A stretch of 64,000 bases of DNA from Glandiceps talaboti (lineage: Eukaryota > Hemichordata > Enteropneusta > Spengelidae), in contig NC_135553.1 in assembly GCF_964340395.1 (NCBI RefSeq), forward strand, positions 23,951,449-24,015,448, in the 5' to 3' direction. How positions within the stretch are numbered: position 1 is the stretch's first letter; each line of letters begins with the position of its first letter. This document shows positions 40,536 to 51,934 of this stretch, one piece after another. The notes under the pieces are model-generated. The model worked only from the letters and a program-made list of their open reading frames with translations. It was not told the origin of the DNA and did no database searches. A program made the position numbers and the translations under genes.

Positions 40536-42365
40536 AATTAATTAATTAATTGGTGCCCGCTCAATTACATTTTTCAAAGGGCGTATTTATACCTGGTCTA
40601 TGATAGCATCTCAGCCCACCAAGATGGGCTGATGAATCGTGAAGTAGCAAGTTTACTCTTTGATAATGGGTAAATTACTTGGTTGTCGGTATACAGCATA
40701 AAATAACAAAGGTGTAACAATTGACAACGAATACGAAAACGTTATTAGGACAACCACAGTATATATACGCACTGTTCATTAGCCTAACTAGACTAAAAGT
40801 TTTTGTATTATACAGAAAGATTTTAGAAAGCACTAGTTAAATCATGTACAGGATTATTATTTTCAAAATGGATACCACACAGAGGCAACAGCTCAAATAC
40901 TAGGCGAACTTACCTATATCTGCAGCGGGCACTCTCGCCTGTAGGGCCTAGGGTAAAATGAGATTGATATTGTAATGTTTACTGTTTGATTCAGAAGTGT
41001 TTGTAGCTGTGACTGAAAGTGAGATGCGGGTATTCACCTCATGATTTTAACACATGGTACTTCGAATTCTACACTATCCAGCTATAGTGATTTTCCTTTT
41101 CCCGGTATGTATATTAATATGTTAACAAGTTATGATTTAAACAACAGTCATATACCAAGTCACTGTTTATTACTCAATAAGTTGTAAAAAGAAATTTAAA
41201 AAATGCGTAAAATGTTTGACGTTCAGACACTTTCTAGTTATTTTGCATTTTATTGAGATACAAACATGCACTTGCTTTGGTATATGTTGTTTCACAATCT
41301 GTTTTCATGTAGGAAAACATAGTAGAGTTATTTTATGAATTAAACAATCCTAAATCACTATCAATTCGTCATCCATATGGACAATCTAATTAAGTTTTTG
41401 AAATGCCTCGCTAAGGATTTTGGACATACCCCACCCCCATTAACATCGACTATGGGAAATCTGGTAAACAATTTGATGGAAATCCCTGTGGGGGACACTG
41501 GTAAAATGAGAGGAAACCTATATAGATCATACAGCCCCCCCCCACACACACACACACACTAACGTAAAATACACGTGTATACATGTACAAAACACTGACT
41601 TAATTTCACGTTTTGATTATTAAAATTACAATAATATTGCATATTTTAGACTTAATTAGTCTACTGTTCTTAGTGTTAGTTTCTGTGTCGTGGATGGTTA
41701 GCATTAACAAGATACGATTGCAAAGATGTCGAGCATTAAATCACCGACAAGAGTCAATCAATAAATACACTTAAACTTTTGATGCCAACAGTATGATGAT
41801 GCAACAGACAAAAAAAATTCAAGCTAAGTTTGGTTTGTCAAAGCTTTTAGATAATAAACCCAGAGGTGTGATACATGTGAAAATGTCTTTGTTACTGAAT
41901 TATTGTGAGACGGCGTAGTACAATTATAAAACCAACGTAAAACATTTTCTCTGGGTGCTACACTCGTTTATAGCATTCATATCAAGTGTAACTCAAAGTA
42001 TACTGTTTCAATTAGTTTATTTACAAGCCCAGCATGTGGCGTTTCTAATGTGGTCAATTAGCAAATGATACAGTATACTTTTACACTTGATATAGATGCT
42101 ATAAACGATTGTGGTGCATACAGAAAATGCTTTACTTTGGTGTTATGGGTTGTATTGACATATGTATACACTGCATACGTAAATCATTGACAATTTGTTG
42201 TCATTATTGTGGTATCTCACCCAGCTGTGTCGCCACAATAGCTTATTTTTAGTCATCTAAAATTACAAATATTTTGTATGTCTAGTCCATATAGCTATTT
42301 ACCATGATGCCAAGAACCACGGCAATGCAAACCAGATAACACGCCAGTTGGCCCAGTGTCTTCAT
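40125..42365 (-). CDS. Secreted follistatin/Kazal-type inhibitor
   Basis: Three coding exons on the minus strand. 42365-42303 encodes a 21-residue signal peptide (MKTLGQLACYLVCIAVVLGI...), donor GTAAAT, phase 0. 40947-40914 is a 34-nt linker exon (ALQARVPAADI), donor GTAAGT, phase 1. 40327-40125 follows GTAATTCAG and ends TAA. The total is 99 residues. Residues 34-52 are a follistatin-like four-cysteine lead (C35, C40, C46, C51). Residues 53-99 are a Kazal domain with C53, C57, C65, C76, C83, C99 and the signature PVCGTDGKTYSNAC. The P1 position is Ala59, which by family rules would suit elastase- or subtilisin-like targets; the agrin/follistatin-like lead leaves a growth-factor-binding role possible. 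An acceptor (TTGCACAG) at about 42384 implies an upstream non-coding exon. Confidence 0.92.
40389..40548. repeat. GACT, GGTT, GATT, TTAA simple repeat blocks
   Basis: Four successive tetranucleotide blocks with clean transitions, in intron 2 of the Kazal gene. Confidence 0.95.
41175..41385. mobile_element. Partial MITE of the AAGTGGCCATAT family (copy 3)
   Basis: TTATTGAGATACAAACATG, GTTTCACA, GTAGGAAAACATAG and the right end CGTCATCCATATGGACA match copies 1 and 4. The left half is degraded. Lies in intron 1 of the Kazal gene. Confidence 0.65.
41917..42160. repeat. Foldback MITE-like element
   Basis: The arms mirror each other across about 42035: CGTTTATAGCAT, ATATCAAGTGTAA and AGTATACTGT on the left match ACAGTATACT, TTACACTTGATAT and ATGCTATAAACG on the right. 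The similarity reaches out to ACGTAAAACATTTTCT and AGAAAATGCTTTACTTT. In intron 1 of the Kazal gene. Confidence 0.82.
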
Positions 42366-43987
42366 GATGATATCGTCAAAACCCTGTGCAAGAAAAGCAA
42401 ACATAATATAATATGATATGATTGAATTGCATATTTAGCAGATTTTCACGTTTTAGACTCAACTGCGTTGTTTCTGTGTTTTTTAAAAGTTCCTAAAGCG
42501 TATATATGCTTAATATGATCTAGGGAAACTCACAATTTATGTCCAAATATAACAGACATATTCACAAATAACGTTACCTGATAAATTAAACATTATAGAC
42601 AAAAACCTCTCTCTGTCAAATGTTCTAGCTGAGATAACAAACGACGATAATGTACTTCCCGGTGAAAAGCACGAATTTTCCGAGTGAATATCTCTACAGA
42701 GCACGAATATTTCGAACACAATAGAATGCAGTGTGTTCGAATTTCCAAATATAAACTCACCCGCAGATTCCTGAAGCAATTCGTATGTGTTACAAATATA
42801 GATACCGTGTATGCAATATCGCTTGTTGTCTATCTATCACGTGTGAAAAGACAGTTTGTCAGTTCAGTGCAAAATAGTGTGATATTTAAACTGTGGTTTA
42901 ATATTTTACCTTTTGTTCACGCTACATAAAATGTAGTGTGACTTTTAATGCGTAAGCTATTCATATTTTACTTCGTGTTCGATTCTTGTCGCCATGGCGA
43001 CGGATTAGAACGCAAGGACTGCGATAAAGACATGCCTTCATTTGCGACGGATTTAGGAATGATACATATGGTGAGAGAATAAACGTATGGCGGGTGGATT
43101 TTGTAACGGTTTCGTCGCAGTAGCCAAAATAAGGGTGTTTTTATTGCAATTTCATATTTCAATATCAAACACAGTATCGTGTATCAAGTCGTTGTGCAGA
43201 CGTTTGTGTCAAATTGCTATGTGATGATGTCGTGTAAACTCCTCCTTGGTTTAAATCATAGAAATAATTGAAATCCGGGAATAATAGAAAATTGCTATCG
43301 GAAGACTACTTTGTTTTCGTCCATGACACGCAATTACACCGCGATGTAATGAAATGCCGGTACACTTCGATAAAAACAACCACTGCACTAGTTTGAAGCA
43401 TGTAGACACTCTCACGATATGACAAACGTAGTTACAGACAATATTAGACAACTGACGTATTTCTTTCATCTCATTTAAATGACGATATAGTAAAACGCTA
43501 ACTACATAAACTTACCTAGTTATTTAAGACATGGCGTGCAGAGAATGTCGGGTCGTTCAACTCGAGTTTTAGAGTGATCACAATTTCTGTAGCCTGCCAA
43601 CTACATAGGCCTAGATGTATTTGAAGGCAAAGTTGACCTTTCTCTCTTTTAATCATGACTTTTAAGCGATTGGATACATTCGGTGGGTAAAAGACAATGC
43701 GTTTGGCTACACATTGTCAAATAAAAGTAACAACCTTTTCATAACCTCATTCACTGTTGCATGACTCAATCTAATCATACACCGTACCATGCCAGCGAGG
43801 CTCGAATCAGTGTTGTGATAGATGTGTATAGTATCATCACGTCTACTAAATTGTACACTGAAACATTTTACCATGCATGTACTGTACATGCTGTACACCT
43901 ACACAAATATGGACCCCTAACGCCGTTATTCTGCAAGTATCATAGGTAGATCTTATACAGATAGACTGGTTTAGAATTGAAAGCAAT
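42366..43987. other. Upstream region of the Kazal gene, no other gene seen
   Basis: It should hold the Kazal promoter and a non-coding first exon; I cannot place the start site. No transposon was recognised. Confidence 0.4.
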
Positions 43988-44099
43988 ATTCTTCAATTTT
44001 ATTTATCAGAGGTCTACAAATGAAGCGAGAAATTCGCAATATTACTTAGATTTCACCATTATGGATGGGTCAGTGATAGATTCAGTGGGGCACTCATGT

Positions 44100-44421
44100 A
44101 TTCTTTTCACTAAACTTTGCAACATTAAAATCGAGAAGTGTTTTCGTCAGTCGTCTTATGCCAGACACATCAATTGAACAAATTAAGAACTTTGTTAACG
44201 AAATATGTGGGCCTGATACTTTCCAGAATGGCTGTAAATTAAACACACGCTTCGACACATACTCATCGTTTAGAATAGATGTAAATGAGAGTAATATAAA
44301 TAGTATCCTACGCCCAGAAATATGGCCAGAAGGGCTACTTGTAAAGCCTTATTACTTGTCGAAATCTGAGCTTATGGAAAAAAGAGAGAAGACGCGTCAT
44401 GGTGTTACTGCATCCAAATAA
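44100..44421 (+). pseudogene. LINE ORF1 C-terminal part
   Basis: In the frame of the ATG at 44158, the text upstream is already ORF1-like (RSVFVSRLMPDTSIEQIKNF), so the Met at 44158 is internal. The segment goes on with LNTRFDTYSSFRIDV and IWPEGLLVKPYYL, a nucleic-acid-binding ORF1 tail seen in related LINEs. It ends in TAA three bases before the ORF2 ATG. The N-terminal part is missing through 5' truncation, and stops occur upstream near 44077. Confidence 0.7.
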
Positions 44422-44424
44422 ATC

Positions 44425-47145
44425 ATGACTGACATCAACATAGCGAGCTACAATTTGAGGGGACTGAAATCCTCTCGCGGTGTTATTCATGATTTGCTTG
44501 ATCGTTGCGACATTTTACTTGTCCAGGAACATTGGCTCAGCAAGGATAACCTTACGGAGCTCACCACATTACATACAGATTTTACCTCAGTTGGTGTGAG
44601 TGCTATGGATCTCTCACACAGTGTTCTCACTGGGAGACCCTATGGAGGTGTTGGCATTTTGTGGCGCAGCAAACTTGATGGAGTTTCGCCTATTGTAATT
44701 CATGGGGAATGTCGAGTTGTGGGTATTCGTATCAAGACGGCGGGCAACCCTGATTTAGTAATTTTAAATGTATATTTCCCAACTGCGAACTCTGATCCGG
44801 ATGAGTACCAGCGTATTTTAGGCCTATTACAGGACACTATAACTAATCTAAACACCTGTTGCTGTCTTATCGCCGGGGACTTCAATGCTGATCCAGGGAG
44901 AAATCAACATGAATATGATTTGTTGGAAAACTTTTCTAAGGACAATAACTTTGTTATTGCGGATATTGATCGTCTTTCACCAAACACTTATACATATTTA
45001 AGCGACTCTTGTCTGGCTCAAAGCTGGCTTGATCATTTTGTCTGTACACAAGCTGTAAACAGGATCATCGAAAGTATTCATGTAAACTATGACACTTTAT
45101 CCTCAGATCATTTTCCAGTATTTTGTTCACTTCAGATCAATTTACTTCCAATGTTGAGTTCGACACCTAAACACACATCTTTTAAACCTAAATGGGATAA
45201 GGCTAAGGAGACTCATTTAAATAACTATTCTGTGTTATGTAACAAGCTTCTTTCGAGAGTGATAATTCCTAACGAGGCACTTGCCTGTACTGATACAGAA
45301 TGTACCATTCATCATGAACAGATCGATAACTTTTATAATGATACAATTTTAGCTTTAAAGTTAGCAGCAGAAAAAACTATTCCAAATGGTCCTGATTGTA
45401 ACATGCGTGCAATTCCGGGGTGGAACGATCTAGTTAAAGACCACCATCATAAAGCTCGAACAGATTTTTTGATTTGGAGGGATAATGGTTCTCCTAAATC
45501 TGGGCCCTTCTTTGAATTAATGCGAAAATCTCGAGCACAATTTAAAAGGCAATTGGCAAACTGTAGGAGAATTGAAAATGAATTGCGAGCTACTGCTCTT
45601 GCAGATAGCTTGAAAAATGATCCGAAGTCTTATTGGAGACAAGTCTCTAGACGCAAAGGTAAGGCAACCTCCCCTTCATCGGTGGACGGTTGCTCCGGAG
45701 ATGAGAATATTGCCAACATGTGGAAAGAACACTACAGGGCTATTTTGACAAAAACTGGGAAAGATTTTACACCTGTTTTTGAGAATAACCACTATTGTAA
45801 TGACATGCTTGTACACCATGACGAAATGCGTGACCTAATTAAGGCTCTTAAAACAGGTGTGTCTGCTGGTAGGGATGGCATTAGCCCGGAACATCTGAAG
45901 AATTCACCGCCCAGAGCGTCCGTCTTATTAGCAATGTGTTTTTCTTCTATTTTCATCCATGGCTTTGTACCCAAACAGCTAATGTCAACTATAATTGTTC
46001 CTATTCCTAAGGATCCCGGTGGGGACATTTGCGATAAATCAAACTATCGCCCTATAGCTGTGGCAACAACTGTATCTAAACTTCTAGAGAGGGTATGGTT
46101 AGCCCGTTCCATGGACTGTCTTTCAACCACCGACAATCAGTTTGGTTTTAAACCAGCACATGGTACTGATATGTCAATTTTTGTACTAAAGGAGATTCTA
46201 AACCATTATAAGCAACACAATACACCTGTTTTTGTAACATTTATGGATGCTTCAAAAGCATTTGATTATGTTCGACATGATATTCTTTTTAGTAAATTAG
46301 TGACTAGAGGTGTTAAACCATTTTTGTTAAGAGTTTTAGCGTATTTGTACCGCTACCAAGAATTTGTTGTAAAATGGAACGGAAGCCTCTCCGAAGGGTT
46401 TCATCCAACTAACGGCGTTAAACAAGGTGGAATTTCGTCACCTATATTCTTTACAATCTATTTAGACACACTTAGCAAGACTCTTTCATCTCTTCCGTTT
46501 GGCTGTCTTGTTGGTGGCCTAAAACTGAATCACTTGATATATGCTGATGATATAGTTTTATTCTCTACAGGGGCGTATGGCCAACAAATGTTGGTTGACT
46601 GTTGCGGACAATACGGCAATAGCTGTTCAATTATTTTTAATGAGAAAAAAACTGTATGCATGTTGTTCCAAGCAAATACAAGGAAAGTTAGCCAGGTTCC
46701 TATTTATTTAAATGAAAGATCTCTTAGTTATGTAAATGTCTATAAGTATCTTGGTGTTTTAATTACTCCCGATTTTAAAGATATTGTTGATATTGAGGCG
46801 AAGATTCGTCTTTTTTATGCCAGAGGAAATGCAGTTATCCGTGACTTTAAATATACGTCACTTTCTGTTAAGTGTCATTTGTTTTCTGTTTATTGTGACA
46901 TTCCGTATTGTTCCTACCTGTGGAGTAACTTTACTGTCAGTACTTTTAATATGATTAGAAAAGCATTTGCTCAGGTTTTTAGAAAATTGACCGGTTTTAA
47001 ACATTCTGTTATTCAAAGCAACCGTGCATTGTTTGTAAGTTTGTATGTCTGTACTTTTGATGAAGTTTTAAGAAAAAAAAACAAGTGCTTTTTACCAACG
47101 AATTTCGGCATCTCAAAACCCGATTATTGCGAGTGTTTTATATAA
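44425..47145 (+). CDS. LINE ORF2 polyprotein: AP endonuclease and reverse transcriptase
   Basis: Open frame of 906 codons. The endonuclease (residues 1-240) has IASYNLRGLKSS, LLVQEHWL (metal-binding Glu), IAGDFNADPG and LSSDHFPVFC (catalytic Asp-His). The RT (about 470-770) has SAGRDGISPEHLK, NYRPIAVATTVSKLLERV, FVTFMDASKAFDYV, NGVKQGGISSPIFFTIYLD and IYADDIVLF. The C-terminus ends early at CECFI. A run of nine A at 47071-47079 seems to hold a one-base change, since the next frame carries on the expected tail (47085-47270, ending near a Cys-x2-Cys). ATG 44425 follows the ORF1 stop by three bases, as in reinitiating LINEs. All main catalytic residues are present, so the protein may retain activity despite the tail shift. 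Confidence 0.88.
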   Translation: MTDINIASYNLRGLKSSRGVIHDLLDRCDILLVQEHWLSKDNLTELTTLHTDFTSVGVSAMDLSHSVLTGRPYGGVGILWRSKLDGVSPIVIHGECRVVGIRIKTAGNPDLVILNVYFPTANSDPDEYQRILGLLQDTITNLNTCCCLIAGDFNADPGRNQHEYDLLENFSKDNNFVIADIDRLSPNTYTYLSDSCLAQSWLDHFVCTQAVNRIIESIHVNYDTLSSDHFPVFCSLQINLLPMLSSTPKHTSFKPKWDKAKETHLNNYSVLCNKLLSRVIIPNEALACTDTECTIHHEQIDNFYNDTILALKLAAEKTIPNGPDCNMRAIPGWNDLVKDHHHKARTDFLIWRDNGSPKSGPFFELMRKSRAQFKRQLANCRRIENELRATALADSLKNDPKSYWRQVSRRKGKATSPSSVDGCSGDENIANMWKEHYRAILTKTGKDFTPVFENNHYCNDMLVHHDEMRDLIKALKTGVSAGRDGISPEHLKNSPPRASVLLAMCFSSIFIHGFVPKQLMSTIIVPIPKDPGGDICDKSNYRPIAVATTVSKLLERVWLARSMDCLSTTDNQFGFKPAHGTDMSIFVLKEILNHYKQHNTPVFVTFMDASKAFDYVRHDILFSKLVTRGVKPFLLRVLAYLYRYQEFVVKWNGSLSEGFHPTNGVKQGGISSPIFFTIYLDTLSKTLSSLPFGCLVGGLKLNHLIYADDIVLFSTGAYGQQMLVDCCGQYGNSCSIIFNEKKTVCMLFQANTRKVSQVPIYLNERSLSYVNVYKYLGVLITPDFKDIVDIEAKIRLFYARGNAVIRDFKYTSLSVKCHLFSVYCDIPYCSYLWSNFTVSTFNMIRKAFAQVFRKLTGFKHSVIQSNRALFVSLYVCTFDEVLRKKNKCFLPTNFGISKPDYCECFI

Positions 47146-47294
47146 CACCTTTGTCACCAAAAGTACTTTGTGGAATGTGTGGGGCCAGAGGATTTTTTAA
47201 TCCGTCTTTTTTCCCCTTTTCTATTTTTTCTTCAGTATATGGAATTTTTTTTCTATTCCGAAATAAATAAATAATAAATAAAATAATAAGCAAT

Positions 47295-48461
47295 CGATAT
47301 TATACCTGTCAGTCAAATATTGCTAAAAACGTTGAAAATCAATAATATCATATTCGGTTTTATGTGTTTACGCGATATAATAGACCAACAATCGTTTTGC
47401 AACAGTTTTCACCGAAAGAAGAGTCCGAAAGAAATTTCCAGATCTGCCAGGAGGGAAAACCACTAGGACTCCCTCACCACCAGAGGTCACTCACGCATTC
47501 AACCAAAAATCAGATACACCAACGTTTTTACTGTCATTGGTATTAAACTTTTCTTAAATATTTTCACTCTACGCTAATTTCAGATGATATTGTCTTTTAA
47601 AGATGTGAAATGTTTGCCAAGATAGTCTAAAATTGCCAAATCTCCCCTACCAATGACACTACCATTAGATGTGCTGACCTTTACTATAATGATGCTATTT
47701 AATTTTTTAAGAACATATTTTAACCCTATATAAGTTATAAAGAATAGTTTCTGATACTTGATGGTGCTGTCTTGTAAAGCATGGAGGGAAACCCCCTATA
47801 GGCCCTAGCCATAGGCCACCCCCCCCCCCCACATGAGGGGTACACATCCCATGGCCAGTCTCAAGCTCTTCCCCCTACCTCTTACTACGTTACAGCTACC
47901 TAGCTCGCGCTGTATATATATATAGATCTTTCAACACTTCATATTATATATATATAAAACTGAGTATTTTATTTTCCTCCAAGAAACGTTTGCGTATATA
48001 GCGGACAAGATCAAAGTGTGTTGTAGAGGAAGTTATATTGAATCTACTAGTTAAGTCAAGTGTGACATATTTGCTGAATGTGAACTACATTTTCAAGTAT
48101 GTTCTGCAGCTGTGAAATGACGCATGTGTACGTGTGCACGTCTTTTTTTATATACATTCCAAACCCATGCTGTGTACCGTAATATGACAAAATTGTATGT
48201 TTGATATTGGTGAATTTACACAAGATTTACTGGTGAATTATATATGTGGTGAACATGAATTGATATGTGGAGATGAATGGTGATAACCCCCACCTAAAGT
48301 ATACATACAAATGCACACACATATCCACTGATCGAATATGAATATTGAATGAAACAAAGTATGTTCAATTAAGATTAATTTCACAAAGCAAAATAAAGGA
48401 TAGATTTAGAGATATAGAATGACGTTTTGGTATACGGTAGTTCTCCTTTGGAGGATGTGGT
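47295..48461. other. Non-coding stretch before the histone cluster
   Basis: No gene seen. A C10 run lies at about 47820-47830. Confidence 0.45.
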
Positions 48462-48477
48462 GGCCCTAAAAAGGGCC
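48462..48477 (-). terminator. Histone 3' stem-loop of H2B
   Basis: On the minus strand GGCCCT-TTTT-AGGGCC: a six-pair stem with a four-base loop, 30 bp after the H2B stop. The purine element CCTCCAAAGGAGAAC follows. The loop is TTTT where the others have TTTC. Confidence 0.93.
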
Positions 48478-48507
48478 GTTTTGTTTGTGTACGCTAAGCA
48501 TACAATT

Positions 48508-49268
<761 letters not shown>

Positions 49269-49643
49269 ATGTCTGGACGTGGAAAAGGCGGTAAAGGCAA
49301 GCGTGGTAAGGCAAAGAGCCGTTCAGCTCGTGCTGGTTTGCAGTTCCCAGTTGGCCGTGTTCATCGTTTCCTACGGAAGGGTAACTACGCAAAGAGGGTC
49401 GGTTCTGGTGCTCCAGTTTATCTGGCTGCCGTGATGGAATATCTGGCTGCCGAAATCCTAGAGCTTGCAGGCAACGCTGCTCGTGACAACAAGAGAACAA
49501 GGATCATCCCCCGTCATTTGCAGTTGGCTGTCCGTAATGACGAAGAGCTAAACAAGCTTCTGGGTGGTGTAACTATTGCCCAGGGTGGTGTATTGCCAAA
49601 CATCCAGGCAGTACTCTTGCCAAAGAAAAGCCAAAAGAAATAA
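49269..49643 (+). CDS. H2A: Histone H2A
   Basis: The 124-residue intronless H2A starts at MSGRGKGG; an ATG 18 bp upstream (MNELII) is in frame but lies outside the conserved protein. The core has [40 protein letters not shown] and [20 protein letters not shown]. It lacks an H2A.X SQ-E tail and the H2A.Z features, so it is canonical. Odd sites compared with the second H2[34 protein letters not shown] and KLLGG. Divergent with H2B (48876); 3' stem-loop at 49675. Forms the H2A-H2B dimer of the nucleosome. Confidence 0.97.
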   Translation: MSGRGKGGKGKRGKAKSRSARAGLQFPVGRVHRFLRKGNYAKRVGSGAPVYLAAVMEYLAAEILELAGNAARDNKRTRIIPRHLQLAVRNDEELNKLLGGVTIAQGGVLPNIQAVLLPKKSQKK

Positions 49644-49674
49644 TTTGTGTACTTCTTGAATACCCAAACCAAAC

Positions 49675-49690
49675 GGCCCTTTTCAGGGCC
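49675..49690 (+). terminator. Histone 3' stem-loop of H2A
   Basis: GGCCCT-TTTC-AGGGCC, 31 bp after the stop, preceded by ACCAAAC and followed by TCCTTCAAAAAGAGAAC (histone downstream element). Confidence 0.96.
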
Positions 49691-49877
49691 ATCACATCCT
49701 TCAAAAAGAGAACTACCGTATATCAACATAACACATCACATAACAATTTGCATTCAAATCAAGTTTTAGCATAATTCATAATATCGCCGAATAAGTTGCA
49801 AACGTTTGTCGTCCAATGATTATGATATACATATTGATTCGTAATATTTTAGGTTCTCTCATCTAGTACTAAACATA

Positions 49878-50610
49878 AAGGCCCAGTTACACGATGCAAC
49901 TCATGAAGCAATTCGTCGCATGCAACGAGGCTTGCAACTGCGACGGGAGCGCGTACACGATGCAACTAGTTGCATGGTGAGTCGCAAGAGCTAACTGTTG
50001 CACATGCGTAAATATATAAAAGTTACAGGTCATCGAGGTCAAGTCTTCTAGCGGCAGGAATTTGGCAAAAATGCTATGAAATTGCTAATATTTACGAATA
50101 AAATGACTGAAAACTTGTTGAGGTATCGATAGTAAAACTCTATTCAATTCGAAGTTCGTTTAGGGCGATGTTGATCTTTCCGATGTCGCTACTTGCATTC
50201 AAGTTGGAAATAAAATGATATTCAGCGGAAATCAAGCATTCATAGACATTGCATACTATTTATAAGTGGTAATCGTGGTGATAAATCGAAATGATATAAA
50301 AAATACTTGCTGAAATAGAATATTTATACTAAAAACATGGCGGCCATAACATTGAACGTCATTTGATACGTAGGTATATGTCAAAGGTTATTGCTTGCGA
50401 CGCGACGAAGTGGTTACACGGTGCAACTCACGAAGCAACTCGAGAAGCAACTTGCGACGCGTCGCAAGGAAACCGACATGTCGGTTTCCTTGCGACGCAC
50501 CTTGCAACGTCGCAAGACCCTGCGACGAGGCGAGTACACGATGCAATTCGTCGCATGCGACGAATTGCATTGTGCGTTGCTAGTCGAGTTGCATCGTGTA
50601 ACCGGGCCTT
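49878..50610. mobile_element. MITE with AAGGCCCAGTTACACGATGC ends (copy A)
   Basis: The left end AAGGCCCAGTTACACGATGC is mirrored by GCATCGTGTAACCGGGCCTT, flanked by TA on each side. Subterminal zones carry many GCGACG/CGTCGC words. A perfect 40-bp palindrome lies at 50459-50498. No coding capacity. Copy B at 51081-51771 is about 95% alike by eye. Confidence 0.87.
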
Positions 50611-50612
50611 TA

Positions 50613-50754
50613 TGAATATCACGTGGTTTTAACTCATGACCAAGTTTGATGCGTTTCATCGCCATTATTTTGTCGTCTGTGTGTACAGTTATAAATTTAC
50701 CGCTGTAAATGATATCAACCATTTCCCAACGATCATAAGGGACAAGGTTTATAT
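50613..50754 (-). pseudogene. Coding-like exon cut by the MITE
   Basis: On the minus strand a strong acceptor (TTTTTTTCTTCAATTTTAG) precedes an open frame of 47 codons, INLVPYDRWEMVDIIYSG..., ending GHELKPRDIH right at the MITE edge. Across the MITE, the flanking sequence would supply four to five more residues and a stop. A further open stretch (minus, about 51078-50960; RSKFRPQDEGD) could be the preceding exon, in matching phase, with a weak donor. I do not recognise the protein. It may be a host gene whose last exon was hit, or another element. Confidence 0.35.
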
Positions 50755-51080
50755 CTAAAATTGAAGAAAAAAATGTTGAATGTCATAGACGTCTTGATCG
50801 GGACAGATGACCTGAACATTTAGTTCATTTGAATATTTTCACAATGAAGGTCGGGTTAGTACATAGTATTATCCAACATTTGATGAAAACTAAAGTGTTA
50901 AAGGAAAATGTGTGAAGATCTTAGACAGCAAAGTTTGTTTAAACAGTCACGAGTTCTTTCACTCGCCACCAATAGCCCTGCTATCATTGTTGCTTCCGTC
51001 TCCTTCATCTTGAGGACGAAATTTGCTTCTGACAGCGGACCACAACGTTTTCAAACAGTGCCTCCCCAGTGTCTGTCTAA

Positions 51081-51771
51081 AAGGCCCAGTTACACGATGC
51101 AACTCATGAAGCAATTCGTCGCATGCGACGAGGCTTGCAACTGCGACGGGAGCGCGTACACGATGCAACTAGTTGCATGGTGAGTCGCAAGAGCTAACTG
51201 TTGCACATGCGTAAATATATAAAAGTTACAGGTCATCGAGGTCAAGTCTTCTAACGGCAGGAATTTGGCAAAAATGCTATGAATTGCTAATATTTACGAA
51301 TAAAATGACTGAAAACTTGTTGAGATATCGATAGTAAAACTATATTCAATTCGAAGTTCGTTTAGGGCGATGTTGATCTTTCCGATGTCGCTACTTGCAT
51401 TCAAGTTGGAAATAAAATGATATTCAGCGGAAATCAAGCATTCATAGACATTGTATACTATTTATAAGTGGTAATCGTGATGATAAATCGAAATGATATA
51501 AAAAAAATACTTGCTGAAATAGAATATTTATACTAAAAACATGGCGGCCATAACATTGAACGTCATTTGACACGTAGGTATATGTCAAAGGTTATTGCTT
51601 GCGACGCGATGAAGTGGTTACACGGTGCAACTCGAGAAGCAATTTGCGACGCGTCGCAAGGAAACCGACATGTCGGTTTCCTTGCGACGCACCTTGCAAC
51701 GTCGCAAGACCCTGCGACGAGGCGGGTACATGGTGCGTTGCTAGTCGAGTTGCATCGTGTAACCGGGCCTT
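51081..51771. mobile_element. MITE with AAGGCCCAGTTACACGATGC ends (copy B)
   Basis: Same ends, interior and 40-bp palindrome (51651-51690) as copy A. It is about 40 bp shorter because of small deletions near the right end. The direct orientation and closeness suggest recent duplication or local transposition. Confidence 0.86.
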
Positions 51772-51934
51772 AAATGTCTCTCAAAAGTGTAAACATTCAT
51801 CACAATAAATGCGCGACATAGCCGCGGGCGGCGCTGTTCAACATACGGGCATTTATTCTTGACTGTCTGTTTGTCGTCAAAGCCACAGCAGACGGCAGCA
51901 GACGCCTGTGACATTTTGTCATTTTGTGTATATC

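Larger units (their letters stand above)
43988..47287 (+). mobile_element. 5'-truncated LINE with long ORF2
   Basis: Order: the 3' part of ORF1, ORF2 (44425-47145), a 3' UTR, and an AAATAAATAATAAATAAAAT-type tail. A likely 7-bp target duplication, AAGCAAT, flanks it at 43981-43987 and 47288-47294. It is the same group as the nested LINE at 11-12 kb. ORF1 is cut at the 5' end, so the copy probably cannot move on its own. Confidence 0.82.

Noticed and set aside
43977-44177. Open frame before LINE ORF1 as a separate gene
   Set aside because: Lies in the truncated 5' part of the LINE; the ORF1-like reading is in another frame.
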